Source: an uncultured Burkholderiales bacterium
GTDB lineage: Bacteria > Pseudomonadota > Gammaproteobacteria > Burkholderiales > Thiobacillaceae
Assembly (NCBI GenBank): GCA_938038385.1
Contig: CALHRD010000079.1
Location: 1-37,181 of the forward strand
Length of the DNA: 37,181 nucleotides
Direction: 5' to 3'
The notes beneath the pieces were generated by a model. The model had not been told where the DNA came from and did no database searches. It was given only the letters and a program-made list of their open reading frames with translations. Positions 1 through 8,498 of this stretch are shown one piece after another. A program made the position numbers and the translations under genes. Every line of letters begins with the position of its first letter. Position 1 is the stretch's first letter.

Positions 1-45
1 CGGACAGGGCGACATTCATGCTTTGGGGTGGCGTCGCCATGTCCG
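1..45. repeat. CGGACA-type hairpin repeat, copy 1
   Basis: Inverted repeat CGGACAGGGCGAC (1-13) against GTCGCCATGTCCG (33-45), 12 of 13 positions pairing, with a middle part containing TTCATGCT and GGGG. A near-identical copy lies at 11103-11147 and a diverged copy at 36545-36592. It may continue left of the window. It sits about 70 bases upstream of the dctP start, so it could affect the 5' end of that transcript, but nothing here shows that it does. Confidence 0.75.
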
Positions 46-117
46 TTATGCCGGCCCGAGGCGCTGCGGTTCGGCGTTCCGAGGCATGCATGCAAACTGC
101 GAGAGAAGGAGACGACC

Positions 118-1131
118 ATGAAGCTGCGCGCTGTGCTGACAACAATCGTGCTGGGAATGGGGGTATACGCTGCTCAGGCCTCCGAGCCGGTGATCATCAG
201 GTTTTCCCATGTCGTGGCTCCCAACACGCCCAAGGGCAAGGCGGCCGACTACTTCAAGCGGCTGGCGGAGGAGCGCACCAACGGCCGTGTCAAGGTGGAG
301 GTCTACCCCAACAGCCAGCTCTACAAGGACCGCGAGGAGATGGAGGCCCTGCAGCTCGGCGCTGTGCAGATGCTGGCCCCCTCGCTGTCCAAGTTCGGAC
401 CCCTGGGGGTGCGGCAGTTCGAGCTGTTCGACCTGCCCTACATCTTCCCCAACAAGGAGACCCTATACCGGGTCATGGACGGCGACATCGGCAGGCGGCT
501 GTTCGCCCTGCTCGAGCCCAAGGGGATCATCGGGCTGGCGTTCTGGGACAACGGCTTCAAGCAGATGAGCGCCAACCGGCCCCTGCGCAAGGTGGAGGAC
601 TTCAAGGGGCTGAAGATGCGCATCCAGTCGTCCAAAGTGCTGGAGGCGCAGATGAAGGCCCTGGGCGCCAACCCGCAGGTGATGGCCTTCTCCGAGGTGT
701 ATTCGGCCTTGCAGCAGGGCGTGGTGGACGGCACCGAGAACCCCATGTCCAACCTCTACACCCAGAAGATGCACGAGGTGCAGAAGCACCTGACCCTCTC
801 CGACCACGGCTATCTGGGCTATGCGGTCATCGTCAACAAGAAGTTCTGGGAAGGATTGCCCGCCGATCTGCGCGCCACGCTTGAGAAGGCCATGCAGGAC
901 GCCACCGCCTATGAGCGCGACATCGCCCAGAAGGAGAACGACGACGCGCTCGCCGCCGTGCGCCGGGCCGGCACCACCGAGATCCACATCCTGCCCAACG
1001 AGGAACGGCGCAAGTGGTGGCAGGTCCTGCTGCCGGTACACAAGGAGTTCGAGGACAAGATCGGCCGCGACTTCATCCAGGCCGCCTACGCCGTGGCGGC
1101 GCAGGTCGAGAAGGAGGGCAAGGCGCGCTAG
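118..1131 (+). CDS. dctP: TRAP transporter solute-binding protein, DctP family
   Basis: Periplasmic solute-binding subunit of a tripartite ATP-independent transporter; it captures a carboxylate ligand and delivers it to the DctQ-DctM membrane unit. The 337-aa product starts with a signal peptide (MKLRAVLTTIVLGMGVYAAQA), followed by IIRFSHVVAPNTPKG, typical of the DctP family. GLKMRIQSSK carries the arginine that in this family usually holds the ligand carboxylate, and the QQGVVDGTENP segment is also family-typical. The start at 118 was chosen because AAGGAG lies just upstream and the signal peptide begins there; the reading frame stays open upstream to 28 but without a signal-like sequence. 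It is followed after 22 bases by dctQ. The family resemblance is to C4-dicarboxylate binders; the actual substrate cannot be read from the sequence. Confidence 0.93.
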   Translation: MKLRAVLTTIVLGMGVYAAQASEPVIIRFSHVVAPNTPKGKAADYFKRLAEERTNGRVKVEVYPNSQLYKDREEMEALQLGAVQMLAPSLSKFGPLGVRQFELFDLPYIFPNKETLYRVMDGDIGRRLFALLEPKGIIGLAFWDNGFKQMSANRPLRKVEDFKGLKMRIQSSKVLEAQMKALGANPQVMAFSEVYSALQQGVVDGTENPMSNLYTQKMHEVQKHLTLSDHGYLGYAVIVNKKFWEGLPADLRATLEKAMQDATAYERDIAQKENDDALAAVRRAGTTEIHILPNEERRKWWQVLLPVHKEFEDKIGRDFIQAAYAVAAQVEKEGKAR

Positions 1132-1153
1132 AGACCCGCCACCGCTGCCGGGC

Positions 1154-1678
1154 ATGAGCCGGATCAACCGTGCCCTGGACCGCCTGGAGGAGGGCATCAC
1201 CCTCTCTTTCATGGCGGCCGCCACCCTGGTGACCTTCGTCTCGGTGGCCCTGCGCTATCTGTTCGGCACCGGCTTCACCTGGGCCACCGAGCTGACCATC
1301 TATCTGTTCATCTGGATGGCCAAGTTCGGCGCCGCCTACGGTGTGCGCACCGGCATCCACGTCGGCGTGGACTACGTGGTGAACAAGGCCGGGCCGGTGC
1401 TAAAACGTTTCCTGGTGGTCACGGGGATGCTGCTCGGGGTGATCTTCACCGGGGTCATCGCCTTCTTCGGCGCACGCTGGGTGATCTTCATCCACGGCAC
1501 CGGCCAGGTCTCCCCCGATCTGGAGTGGCCCATGTGGATCATCTACCTGGCCATCCCCCTGGGCTCGGGCCTGATGTGTTACCGCTTCCTGCAGGGGCTC
1601 ACCCATTTCTGGCGTACCGGGAAGGTGCCCGAGCACACCCTGGGTCAGGACTACGGCGAGGAAGAGGTTCGGCCGTGA
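1154..1678 (+). CDS. dctQ: TRAP transporter small membrane subunit, DctQ family
   Basis: Small integral membrane subunit of the TRAP transporter, 174 aa with four predicted membrane segments (about residues 15-35, 48-66, 90-112 and 130-150). The stretch AKFGAAYGVRTGIHVGVD is typical of DctQ, where GxHI/V-type motifs follow the second helix. The start is the first ATG after dctP in this frame (MSRINRALDRLEE); the Shine-Dalgarno sequence is weak, so translation may depend on coupling to dctP. Its stop codon overlaps the GTG start of dctM (GTGA), which implies one operon and coupled translation. Assignment rests on size, topology and position between dctP and dctM. Confidence 0.9.
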   Translation: MSRINRALDRLEEGITLSFMAAATLVTFVSVALRYLFGTGFTWATELTIYLFIWMAKFGAAYGVRTGIHVGVDYVVNKAGPVLKRFLVVTGMLLGVIFTGVIAFFGARWVIFIHGTGQVSPDLEWPMWIIYLAIPLGSGLMCYRFLQGLTHFWRTGKVPEHTLGQDYGEEEVRP

Positions 1679-3000
1679 CTGCTGCCCTCATCCTCGGCAT
1701 CCTGGCCCTGATGCTCATCACCGGCACGCCGATCTCCATCGCCCTGGGAATGACGGTGCTCGTCTTCCTGCTCGGTTTTTCCAGCTTCGACCTGACCACG
1801 GTCAACATCATCTCGCAGCGCCTGTTCACCGGGCTGGAGAGCTTCGCCATCATGGCCATCCCCTTCTTCGTGCTGGCCGGCGCCTTCCTCACCGACGGCG
1901 GCGTGGCCAGGAAGATCATCAAGTTCGCCGTCAACCTGGTGGGCTGGCTGCCCGGCGGGCTCGCCATGGCGACGGTGCTGTCCTGCGCCTTCTTCGCCAC
2001 CCTGTCCGGCTCGAGCCCGGCCACGGTGATGGCGATCGGCTCCATCATGCTGCCGGCCCTGGTCAAACAGGGCTATCCCAAGCGCTTCAGCACCGGGCTC
2101 ATCGCCTGCTCGGGCAGCATCGGCATCCTCATCCCGCCCTCCATCGTGTTGATCATCTATGCCGTGGCGACCTCGGAATCGACCGGCAAGCTGTTCGTCG
2201 CCGGCATCGTGCCGGGGGCGCTGCTCGCCCTGCTGCTGATGGGGCTGACCTTCGTCCATTCGAAAAGACACCATTTCCCCACCGTGCCGCGTGCCTCCTT
2301 CAGGGAGGTGTGGCGCGCCTTCCTGGATGCCTTCTGGGGATTGATGCTGGTGGTCATTGTCATGGGCGGCATCTATGGTGGCTTCTTCACCCCCACCGAG
2401 GCGGCGGCGGTGTCCGCCGTCTATGCCTTCGTCTGCGCCGTGTTCATCTACCGCACCCTGAAGCTCAGGGAGGTGCCCAGGGTCCTGCTCGCCGCGGCCA
2501 ACACCAGCGCCATGCTGCTCTACATCATCACCAACGCCATCCTGTTCAACTTCCTGCTCACCTCGGAGCAGATCCCGCAGTCCCTGGCGGCATGGATCAC
2601 CGAGCAGAACATGACCGCCTGGCAGTTCCTGCTCATCGTCAACCTCACCCTGCTGCTGGCCGGCCAGTTCATGGAGCCCTCGTCCATCATCCTGATCCTC
2701 GCCCCCCTGTTCCTGCCCATCGCCGCCCACCTGGGCATCGACCCCATCCATCTGGGCATCGTCATGACCGTGAACATGGAGATCGGCATGATCACCCCGC
2801 CGGTGGGGCTTAACCTCTATGTCGCCAGCCACCTCTCCCGCCTGGGGCTCACCGAGGTGTCCAAGGGGGCGCTGCCCTTCGTCGGCTTGATGCTTGCCTA
2901 TCTGGCCCTGATCACCTACGTGCCGGAGGTCTCGCTGTGGCTGGTGGACCTGCTCTATGGGCCGGGCCCGTCGGCCTCCGGCGGACAGATGTTCGATTGA
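1675..3000 (+). CDS. dctM: TRAP transporter large membrane subunit, DctM family
   Basis: Large inner-membrane subunit (441 aa, about 12 membrane segments) that carries the substrate driven by an ion gradient. Family features include the N-terminal LITGTPISIALGM, GSIGILIPPSIVLIIY around residues 145-160, FFTPTEAAAVSAVYA near 240, and the C-terminal MITPPVGLNLYV. The start is GTG at 1675, inside the dctQ stop region (GTGA overlap); an upstream extension of the frame to 1525 would run within dctQ and lacks any family similarity. It completes a standard dctPQM operon. No regulator gene is next to it. It is followed by a repeat-filled gap. Confidence 0.93.
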   Translation: MTAALILGILALMLITGTPISIALGMTVLVFLLGFSSFDLTTVNIISQRLFTGLESFAIMAIPFFVLAGAFLTDGGVARKIIKFAVNLVGWLPGGLAMATVLSCAFFATLSGSSPATVMAIGSIMLPALVKQGYPKRFSTGLIACSGSIGILIPPSIVLIIYAVATSESTGKLFVAGIVPGALLALLLMGLTFVHSKRHHFPTVPRASFREVWRAFLDAFWGLMLVVIVMGGIYGGFFTPTEAAAVSAVYAFVCAVFIYRTLKLREVPRVLLAAANTSAMLLYIITNAILFNFLLTSEQIPQSLAAWITEQNMTAWQFLLIVNLTLLLAGQFMEPSSIILILAPLFLPIAAHLGIDPIHLGIVMTVNMEIGMITPPVGLNLYVASHLSRLGLTEVSKGALPFVGLMLAYLALITYVPEVSLWLVDLLYGPGPSASGGQMFD

Positions 3001-3013
3001 GGGCTTGCACTTG

Positions 3014-3362
3014 GGGAAACGCTGAATAAATTGCTGCGCGGGCGCGGCTTGCGTTGTGCGTGTTGGCTTCGGCCGCTCGGCTACGCCTCGCTGGACGTGC
3101 GCTGCGCTCACACTGGCCTGCGCCGAAACTTCGCCTTCGGCTCGTTTTCGGATGCTCGCCTGACTGTTTCCTGAATCCGTGTCGATCACGACCACCCCGG
3201 TGTAGGTCGGACTCTAGTGCGACGCTTTGGGTGTCGGGCTGAAGCCCAACCTACAGGGCAACCGGCAGCATCGACATGGATTGAGGCATTTGAGATGTCT
3301 CGCATCCTGCGCTCCGTGCGCGCGGCGCTCAAACCCGCTCACGGCTTTGTTCAGCGTTTCCC
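3014..3362. repeat. MITE-like element with terminal inverted repeats, host of a nested element
   Basis: A 349-bp segment bounded by GGGAAACGCTGAATAAA (3014-3030) and its inverted copy TTTGTTCAGCGTTTCCC (3346-3362), 16 of 17 positions matching. It has no coding capacity that I trust. Its inner sequence is similar, in opposite orientation, to the element at 14337-14530; both have a shared GC-rich part (here 3040-3150) and a shared ATGTCTCGC...GCGCTCCGT part (here 3295-3325). A second palindromic element (3168-3288) interrupts it. Size, inverted ends and lack of a transposase suggest a non-autonomous transposon relic. The right end lies only 37 bases before the next gene. Confidence 0.7.
3168..3288. 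repeat. Nested palindromic element, GAATCCGTGTCGA family, copy A
   Basis: Ends TTCCTGAATCCGTGTCGA (3168-3185) and TCGACATGGATTGAGGCA (3271-3288) are inverted copies with 15 of 18 matches. The interior carries a GTCGGACT...GTGCGAC hairpin and a GTCGGGCTGAAGCCCA arm, variants of the REP-like core found at 10142-10158, 14689-14719 and 33817-33877. The related element at 14337-14530 lacks this block at the matching place, which indicates insertion. Relatives: 10090-10190 and 14644-14750. Confidence 0.7.
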
Positions 3363-3399
3363 TTGCCAAAAGCGGTTGGAACGAATCTAATCGCCACCC

Positions 3400-3774
3400 A
3401 TGCAACCGTTCCATCGCCGTCTGCTGGTACTCCTGTTCGCCCTGCTCCAGTGCGTGGCGCCGCTGTTGCATGCGCATGCGCATGCCGAAGGTCACCACGG
3501 CATCCATCTGCCAGGATTGAACGATACGCATGAACACGGGCACGAAACGGCATGGGCAGACGCCCACGACGCTGATTGCGAAGCGGCGGTCGGTCTGGCC
3601 CTTTCGATACAGCCCAAGCCGGACGGCGGCCATGCCATGGCGCAAACCGTCTCCCGTTTGCCGGGACTGCTCATCGCGCGGAGTGTCCGGAGTCCGCCGC
3701 CAGCCAGCCGCGAAGTCCTGCCTGGGTCACCTCCCCACCTGATCCCCCTTCCGGGCGCACCGCCCACCGTTTGA
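3400..3774 (+). CDS. Small exported histidine-rich protein at head of metal-efflux operon
   Basis: A 124-aa protein with a signal-peptide-like N-terminus (MQPFHRRLLVLLFALLQCVAPLLHA) followed by two histidine-rich patches: HAHAHAEGHHG (about 24-34) and HEHGHETAWADAHDADC (about 44-60). The C-terminal third is proline-rich and looks disordered. Such short His-rich exported proteins often precede czc-type efflux genes and are thought to bind metal in the periplasm; that role is inferred here from composition and position. No good Shine-Dalgarno sequence is visible before the ATG. A MITE-like element ends 37 bases upstream, so any promoter would lie in or next to that element. I do not recognise a named family. 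Confidence 0.65.
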   Translation: MQPFHRRLLVLLFALLQCVAPLLHAHAHAEGHHGIHLPGLNDTHEHGHETAWADAHDADCEAAVGLALSIQPKPDGGHAMAQTVSRLPGLLIARSVRSPPPASREVLPGSPPHLIPLPGAPPTV

Positions 3775-3957
3775 CCCTCCCCGACCGGGTGACCGGCCGG
3801 TCCACCCCCTGCCCTGCGTTCGTCCATGATGGGTCGAGGGCGGGGCATGCGACCTCCGCCTTACACCCACATGTCGTCCCGGTTGCCATGTATGTCGCCG
3901 CAGCGACTCACGTCGTCACCCGCTTGGTCTGCCCCCGTTCGTAACCGAGAGGTTGTC

Positions 3958-5043
3958 ATGAAGCGTTGTCTGTCCCTCCTGTTGGTCCTCGCCCTACCTG
4001 TCTGGGCCGGCGACAGGCTGATCCCCATCTCCGCCGCGCAGCGCAGCGCACTGCGCATCAGCACCGTCCCGGTCGCCGCCCATGCCGGCGCCATGACGGT
4101 GGGCCTGCCGGCCACCGTCACCATCCCACCCGCCCAGGAGCGGGCCGTCTCCGCCCCGGTAGCAGGGCTGGTCACCGAGGTGCGCGTCGCGGCCGGCGAC
4201 CCGGTGAGCGCGGGTCAGGTCCTGGCCATCGTGCGTGCCGAGGAACTGGTGGCCGCCCAGCGCGACCTGGCACAGGCCGCCGCGCAGCTGCGCCTGGCCG
4301 GGCAGACGGCCGAGCGCGAGGAAGCCCTGTTGCGCGAGGGCATCATCCCCGAGGCGCGTGTGCAGACCGCCCGTGCCAACCTCGCCCTGGCACGCGCCCA
4401 GGCGGAGGAACGACGCGCCTGGCTCCGGCTCGTGGGTCTGAGCAAGGCCAGCATCCAGGCGGCCGAACGTGGCGAGCGCCTGACCGACAGCGTCGGCATC
4501 GTCTCCCCCATCGCCGGTGTCGTGCTGGAGCAATCCGCCGTTGCGGGGACGCGGGTCGAGCCTGCCACCCCGCTGTTCCGCGTCGCACGGCTTGACCCCC
4601 TGTGGCTGGAGATCCAGGCCCCCGCGGAAGTGGCCGCCCTGGTGAAGATCGGTCAGGGGGTGAGCGTTCCGGGGACGGCGGCGACGGGCAGGGTGGTGTC
4701 TGTGGGCAAGGGAGTCAGCGCCGCCCAGACCGTGCCGGTGCGCGCCAGTGTGGCGAACCCGGACGGACGCCTGCGGCTCAACCAGAACGTCTCGACACGC
4801 CTGGATGGCCTGGCCGGTCTCAAACAGTGGCGGGTACCGAGCCGCGCCTTGGTACGCGCCCAGGGCCAGCACTGGGTGTTCGTGGAGCGGCCGGGCGGCT
4901 TCGAGCCGGAGCCGGTCCGGGTCCTCTCCCAAACCGCCCAGTCCGCTGCGGTGGATGGCCCCTTCAGCGGCCAGGAGCGTGTGGTGGTCGAGGGGGTGGC
5001 GGCGCTCAAGGCGGCGTGGCAGGGCATGGGCGGGGGGGAGTGA
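3958..5043 (+). CDS. czcB: Heavy-metal efflux membrane fusion protein, CzcB-like
   Basis: Periplasmic adaptor (HlyD/RND membrane fusion family, 361 aa) that links the inner-membrane RND pump to the outer-membrane channel. A signal peptide (MKRCLSLLLVLALPVWAG) leads into a barrel-sandwich half (VSAPVAGLVTEVRVAAGDPVSAGQ, about 65-90), an alpha-helical hairpin (about 95-170, rich in Ala/Glu/Arg), the second lipoyl half (VGIVSPIAGVVLEQSAVAGTRVE, about 180-203), then beta-barrel and membrane-proximal domains. It lacks the long His-rich N-terminal part of some CzcB proteins; the separate His-rich gene before it may fill that place. The start at 3958 is preceded by GAGAGG and begins the signal peptide; an upstream in-frame extension to 3826 has none. 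The pump gene follows after three bases. Confidence 0.88.
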   Translation: MKRCLSLLLVLALPVWAGDRLIPISAAQRSALRISTVPVAAHAGAMTVGLPATVTIPPAQERAVSAPVAGLVTEVRVAAGDPVSAGQVLAIVRAEELVAAQRDLAQAAAQLRLAGQTAEREEALLREGIIPEARVQTARANLALARAQAEERRAWLRLVGLSKASIQAAERGERLTDSVGIVSPIAGVVLEQSAVAGTRVEPATPLFRVARLDPLWLEIQAPAEVAALVKIGQGVSVPGTAATGRVVSVGKGVSAAQTVPVRASVANPDGRLRLNQNVSTRLDGLAGLKQWRVPSRALVRAQGQHWVFVERPGGFEPEPVRVLSQTAQSAAVDGPFSGQERVVVEGVAALKAAWQGMGGGE

Positions 5044-5046
5044 GGC

Positions 5047-8000
5047 ATGTTCGCCCGCCTGACCGAATTCGCCCTCACCCAGCGCCTGCTCATCCTTGGG
5101 CTCACGCTCCTGCTCACCGCTGCAGGCCTTCAGGCCTGGCGCGCGCTGCCCATCGACGCCTTCCCCGACGTCTCCACCACCCAGGTCAAGATCATCCTCA
5201 AGGCCCCCGGCATGACCCCGGAGGAGGTGGAGATGCGCATCGCCGCCCCGGTGGAGACGGAGATGCTGGGCATCCCCCGCCAGCGCATCCTGCGCTCCAT
5301 CTCCAAGTACGGGCTCACCGACATCACCATCGACTTCGAGGACGGCACCGACATCTACTGGGCGCGCAGCCAGGTGGCCGAGCGTCTGAACGGGGTCATG
5401 GCCGCCCTGCCCGAGGGCGTGGAGGGTGGGCTCGCCCCCATCACCACGCCGCTGTCGGAGATGTTCATGTTCACCGTGGACGCGCCGGACCTGGACCTCA
5501 CCGAGCGGCGGGCCCTGTTGGACTGGGTGATACGCCCCCAGCTCAGAACCCTGCCCGGCGTCGCAGACGTCAATGCCCTCGGCGGCCTGGTGAAGACCTT
5601 CGAAGTGGCGCCGGACAACGCCGCCATGAGTGCGCGCGGGGTCACGCTGATGGAACTGGCCGAGGCCATCAGGGCAAACAACCGCAACGACGGCGCCGGA
5701 CGGCTGACCGAGGGCGAGGAGGTGTGGCTGGTCCGGGTGGAGGGTGCGGTCAGGAACCTGGACGACCTCGCCGGCATCGTCGTCAAGACCGTAAATGGGG
5801 TGCCGGTGCGGGTCTCCGACGTCGCCGCGGTGCGCCTGGCGAGCCTCACGCGTTACGGCGGAGTGACCCAGGATGGTCGTGCCGAGGCGGTGGAGGGCCT
5901 GGTGCTGGGGCTGAAGGGGGCCAACGCGCGCCAGGTGGTGGCGGCGGTCAAGCAGCGCCTGGCGGAGATCGCCCCCAGTCTGCCCGAGGGAGTCAGCGTC
6001 AGGCCTTTCTACGACCGGTCTGCGCTGGTCGAGCGGGCGGTAGGCACCGTATCCAGGGCGCTCATGGAGGCCATCGTCCTTGTGCTGGTGTTGCTGGTGC
6101 TGTTCCTGGGCAATGCGCGTGCCGCCCTCACGGTGGCCCTGACCCTGCCCCTCGCGGCTCTGGCCACCTTCCTGCTCATGGGGTCCTTCGGCCTGTCCGC
6201 CAACCTCATGAGCCTGGGGGGGCTCGCCATCGCCATCGGCATGCTGGTCGACGGCGCGGTGGTGGTGGTCGAGAACATCGTCAGTCACCTCGCCCACGAC
6301 GAGAGCCCCCAGCCCAAGCTGCACCGGGTGTTCCGCGCCGTGCGCGAGGTGGCCACACCCACTGCCAGTGGGGTGGCCATCATCCTCATCGTCTTCCTGC
6401 CCCTGCTCACCCTGCAGGGACTGGAAGGCAAGCTGTTCATCCCGGTGGCACTGACCATCGTCTTTGCCCTGGGGGCGGCCCTGCTCCTGTCGCTCACCGT
6501 GGTGCCGGTGCTGGCCTCCTGGCTGCTGAGGGAGGGGAAACATGGTGACCCCTGGCTTGTGCGCCTGGCCCTGCGCCTGTACACACCGGTGCTGGACTTC
6601 GCCCTCAAACGGGTGAAGACCGTCGTGGCCGCGGCCGTGCTGATGCTGGCACTGGCCATCGGCCTATATCCTTTCATCGGCAAGTCCTTCATGCCCACCC
6701 TGGATGAGGGCGATCTGCTGGTGCAGCTGGAGAAGCTGCCGTCGATCAGCCTGGAGGAGAGCCTGGCGCTCGACATGGCAGTGCAGCGCGCACTGATGCA
6801 GCGCATCCCCGAGATCCGCGGTGTGGTGGCGCGGGCCGGCTCGGACGAGCTGGGCCTCGACCCCATGGGGCTCAACGAGACCGACAGCTTCCTCATCCTG
6901 AAACCGTTGACAGAGTGGCGCCGGCCGGACAAGGACTGGCTGATGGAGGAGATCCGCCGGGTGATGGCGGACTTCCCTGGCATCAACTACGCCTTCACCC
7001 AGCCCATCGACATGCGCGTGTCGGAGATGCTGACCGGCGCGCGCGGCGACCTGGCGGTGAAGATATTCGGACCGGACATCGACACCCTGAATGGTCTCGC
7101 CGACCGCGTCGAGGCCCTGCTCAAGACCGTACCCGGCGCACAGGACGTGTTCGCCAAGAAGAACGAGGGGGTGCAGTACTTCCGCGTCGAGGTCGACCGT
7201 CTGGCCGCGGGCCGCTACGGGCTCGGCGTCGACGACGTCGCCGCCTTCCTCAGGGCGCATCTGGAGGGCAAGACCCTGGGCATCGTGCAGGAAGGTGTGC
7301 GGCGCACCCCGCTCACGCTGCGGGCGGGCGAGAACATCCGTCTGTCGCCGGCCCTGTTCGAGTCCCTGCGCATCCCCACCGCCTCGGGACTGGCCATCCC
7401 CCTGAGGGAGGTGGCGCACCTCACGCGCGCCGAAGGCCCCGTGGCGGTCAACCGCGAGAATGCCGCCCGTTACGTCACGGTGCAGAGTAATGTGGCCGGC
7501 CGCGACCTGGTCGGTTTCGTCACCGAGGTGCGGGAAAAGATCGCCACAGAGGTGCAATTGCCGGACGGTTACCGGGTGGCCTACGGCGGTCAGTTCGAGA
7601 ACCAGCAGCGCGCCGCCGCCCGGCTGGCGGTGGTGGTGCCGGTGGCGCTCGCGCTGATCTTCGCCCTGTTGTTCGCCACCTTCAAGTCGGTCAAGCAGGC
7701 GGTGCTGGTGCTGGCCAACATCCCCTTCGCCCTGGTGGGGGGGGTCGCTGCCCTGTTCCTGACCGGTGAATACCTCTCGGTTCCGGCCTCGGTCGGCTTC
7801 ATCGCCCTCCTCGGCATCGCCGTGCTCAACGGCGTGGTGCTGGTCACCTACTTCAACCAGCTCGCCGCGCGCGGCTTCACTGCCGCACAGGTGGTGCGCG
7901 AGGGGGCCCTGCGGCGGCTGCGGCCGGTATTGATGACCGCCAGCATCACCGCCTTCGGCCTGGTGCCCCTGCTGCTGGCCAGCGGCCCGGGCTCCGAGAT

Positions 8001-8109
8001 CCAGAAGCCGCTGGCCATCGTCGTGGTCGGCGGCCTGGTCACCTCGACCGCACTGACCCTGATCCTGCTGCCGGTACTCTACCGGCGCCTAATCCTGAAG
8101 GAGGCATGA
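5047..8109 (+). CDS. czcA: Heavy-metal RND efflux pump, CzcA/CusA family
   Basis: Inner-membrane proton-driven pump of the heavy-metal RND family, 1020 aa, normal full length. The expected layout is visible: N-terminal helix and DAFPDVSTTQVKI (about 38-50), first periplasmic domain, membrane helices from about 340 to 510 including the NLMSLGGLAIAIGMLVD motif with Asp402 and VVVVEN, second periplasmic domain, and the C-terminal helix group ending LTLILLPVLYRRLI. In helix 4 the text is AIAIGMLVDGAVV; the first Asp of the DFG..VD motif of Zn/Co/Cd pumps is absent, so the metal (Cu/Ag, Ni or Zn/Cd) is not settled. The ATG follows GGGGGAGTGAGGC and its end overlaps the next gene by ATGA. Confidence 0.92.
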   Translation: MFARLTEFALTQRLLILGLTLLLTAAGLQAWRALPIDAFPDVSTTQVKIILKAPGMTPEEVEMRIAAPVETEMLGIPRQRILRSISKYGLTDITIDFEDGTDIYWARSQVAERLNGVMAALPEGVEGGLAPITTPLSEMFMFTVDAPDLDLTERRALLDWVIRPQLRTLPGVADVNALGGLVKTFEVAPDNAAMSARGVTLMELAEAIRANNRNDGAGRLTEGEEVWLVRVEGAVRNLDDLAGIVVKTVNGVPVRVSDVAAVRLASLTRYGGVTQDGRAEAVEGLVLGLKGANARQVVAAVKQRLAEIAPSLPEGVSVRPFYDRSALVERAVGTVSRALMEAIVLVLVLLVLFLGNARAALTVALTLPLAALATFLLMGSFGLSANLMSLGGLAIAIGMLVDGAVVVVENIVSHLAHDESPQPKLHRVFRAVREVATPTASGVAIILIVFLPLLTLQGLEGKLFIPVALTIVFALGAALLLSLTVVPVLASWLLREGKHGDPWLVRLALRLYTPVLDFALKRVKTVVAAAVLMLALAIGLYPFIGKSFMPTLDEGDLLVQLEKLPSISLEESLALDMAVQRALMQRIPEIRGVVARAGSDELGLDPMGLNETDSFLILKPLTEWRRPDKDWLMEEIRRVMADFPGINYAFTQPIDMRVSEMLTGARGDLAVKIFGPDIDTLNGLADRVEALLKTVPGAQDVFAKKNEGVQYFRVEVDRLAAGRYGLGVDDVAAFLRAHLEGKTLGIVQEGVRRTPLTLRAGENIRLSPALFESLRIPTASGLAIPLREVAHLTRAEGPVAVNRENAARYVTVQSNVAGRDLVGFVTEVREKIATEVQLPDGYRVAYGGQFENQQRAAARLAVVVPVALALIFALLFATFKSVKQAVLVLANIPFALVGGVAALFLTGEYLSVPASVGFIALLGIAVLNGVVLVTYFNQLAARGFTAAQVVREGALRRLRPVLMTASITAFGLVPLLLASGPGSEIQKPLAIVVVGGLVTSTALTLILLPVLYRRLILKEA

Positions 8110-8498
8110 TGGAACAGTCCCCGACGACACCGGTCGTCCCCCCCCAAGGGGGCAGTCAGCAGCACGCTTGGGACGGCCTGCCGCGTGCCGACGCGAATCT
8201 CGTGCAACTGACCCTGGCCGCGCCCAGGCAGCTTGAGGAAGACCTGGTCGACCAGCTCCTGGCCCACCCGGACTGGGCGGCCGGTTTCACGCTCTTTCGC
8301 GCCGAGGGTCACAGCCAGCGCGCGGAAACACTCACGACCCAGGAGCGGGTGCGTGGTCGTGCCGAGCGCATCAGTCTGCTGATCGTGCTGGAACCCGGGC
8401 AGGCACAGGCGCTGCTCGCCCACCTCAAACTGCACCTTCCCAAACGGGACGTGGCCTACTGGCTGACGCCGGTGATCGAATTCGGGAGACTCGCATGA
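8106..8498 (+). CDS. DUF3240-like small protein within the metal-efflux operon
   Basis: A 130-aa soluble protein with no signal peptide or membrane segment. The core from about residue 32 (NLVQLTLAAPRQLEEDLVDQLLAHP) through RAERISLLIVLEPGQAQALLAHLKLHL to the end VAYWLTPVIEFGRL fits the small ferredoxin-like DUF3240 family commonly encoded beside czc/cus genes; its function is unknown, perhaps metal sensing or chaperoning (inference). The start overlaps the czcA stop (ATGATG at 8106-8111); AAGGAGG at 8098-8104 fits the second ATG (8109) better than the first. The stop overlaps the following gene (ATGA). It is unusual in lying between the pump and channel genes. Confidence 0.75.
   Translation: MMEQSPTTPVVPPQGGSQQHAWDGLPRADANLVQLTLAAPRQLEEDLVDQLLAHPDWAAGFTLFRAEGHSQRAETLTTQERVRGRAERISLLIVLEPGQAQALLAHLKLHLPKRDVAYWLTPVIEFGRLA

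Noticed and set aside
28-117. Upstream extension of dctP
   Set aside because: It runs through the palindromic repeat; a signal peptide and a ribosome-binding site mark the ATG at 118.
3994-6543. Minus-strand open frame of 849 codons opposite the czc genes
   Set aside because: Composition is Gly/His/Gln/Arg-rich without domain patterns; it mirrors the codon bias of czcB and czcA, which are clear genes on the other strand.
4602-6548. Plus-strand 648-codon frame across czcB and czcA
   Set aside because: Spans two genes in another frame; low-complexity Gly/Arg/Pro text with no family similarity.
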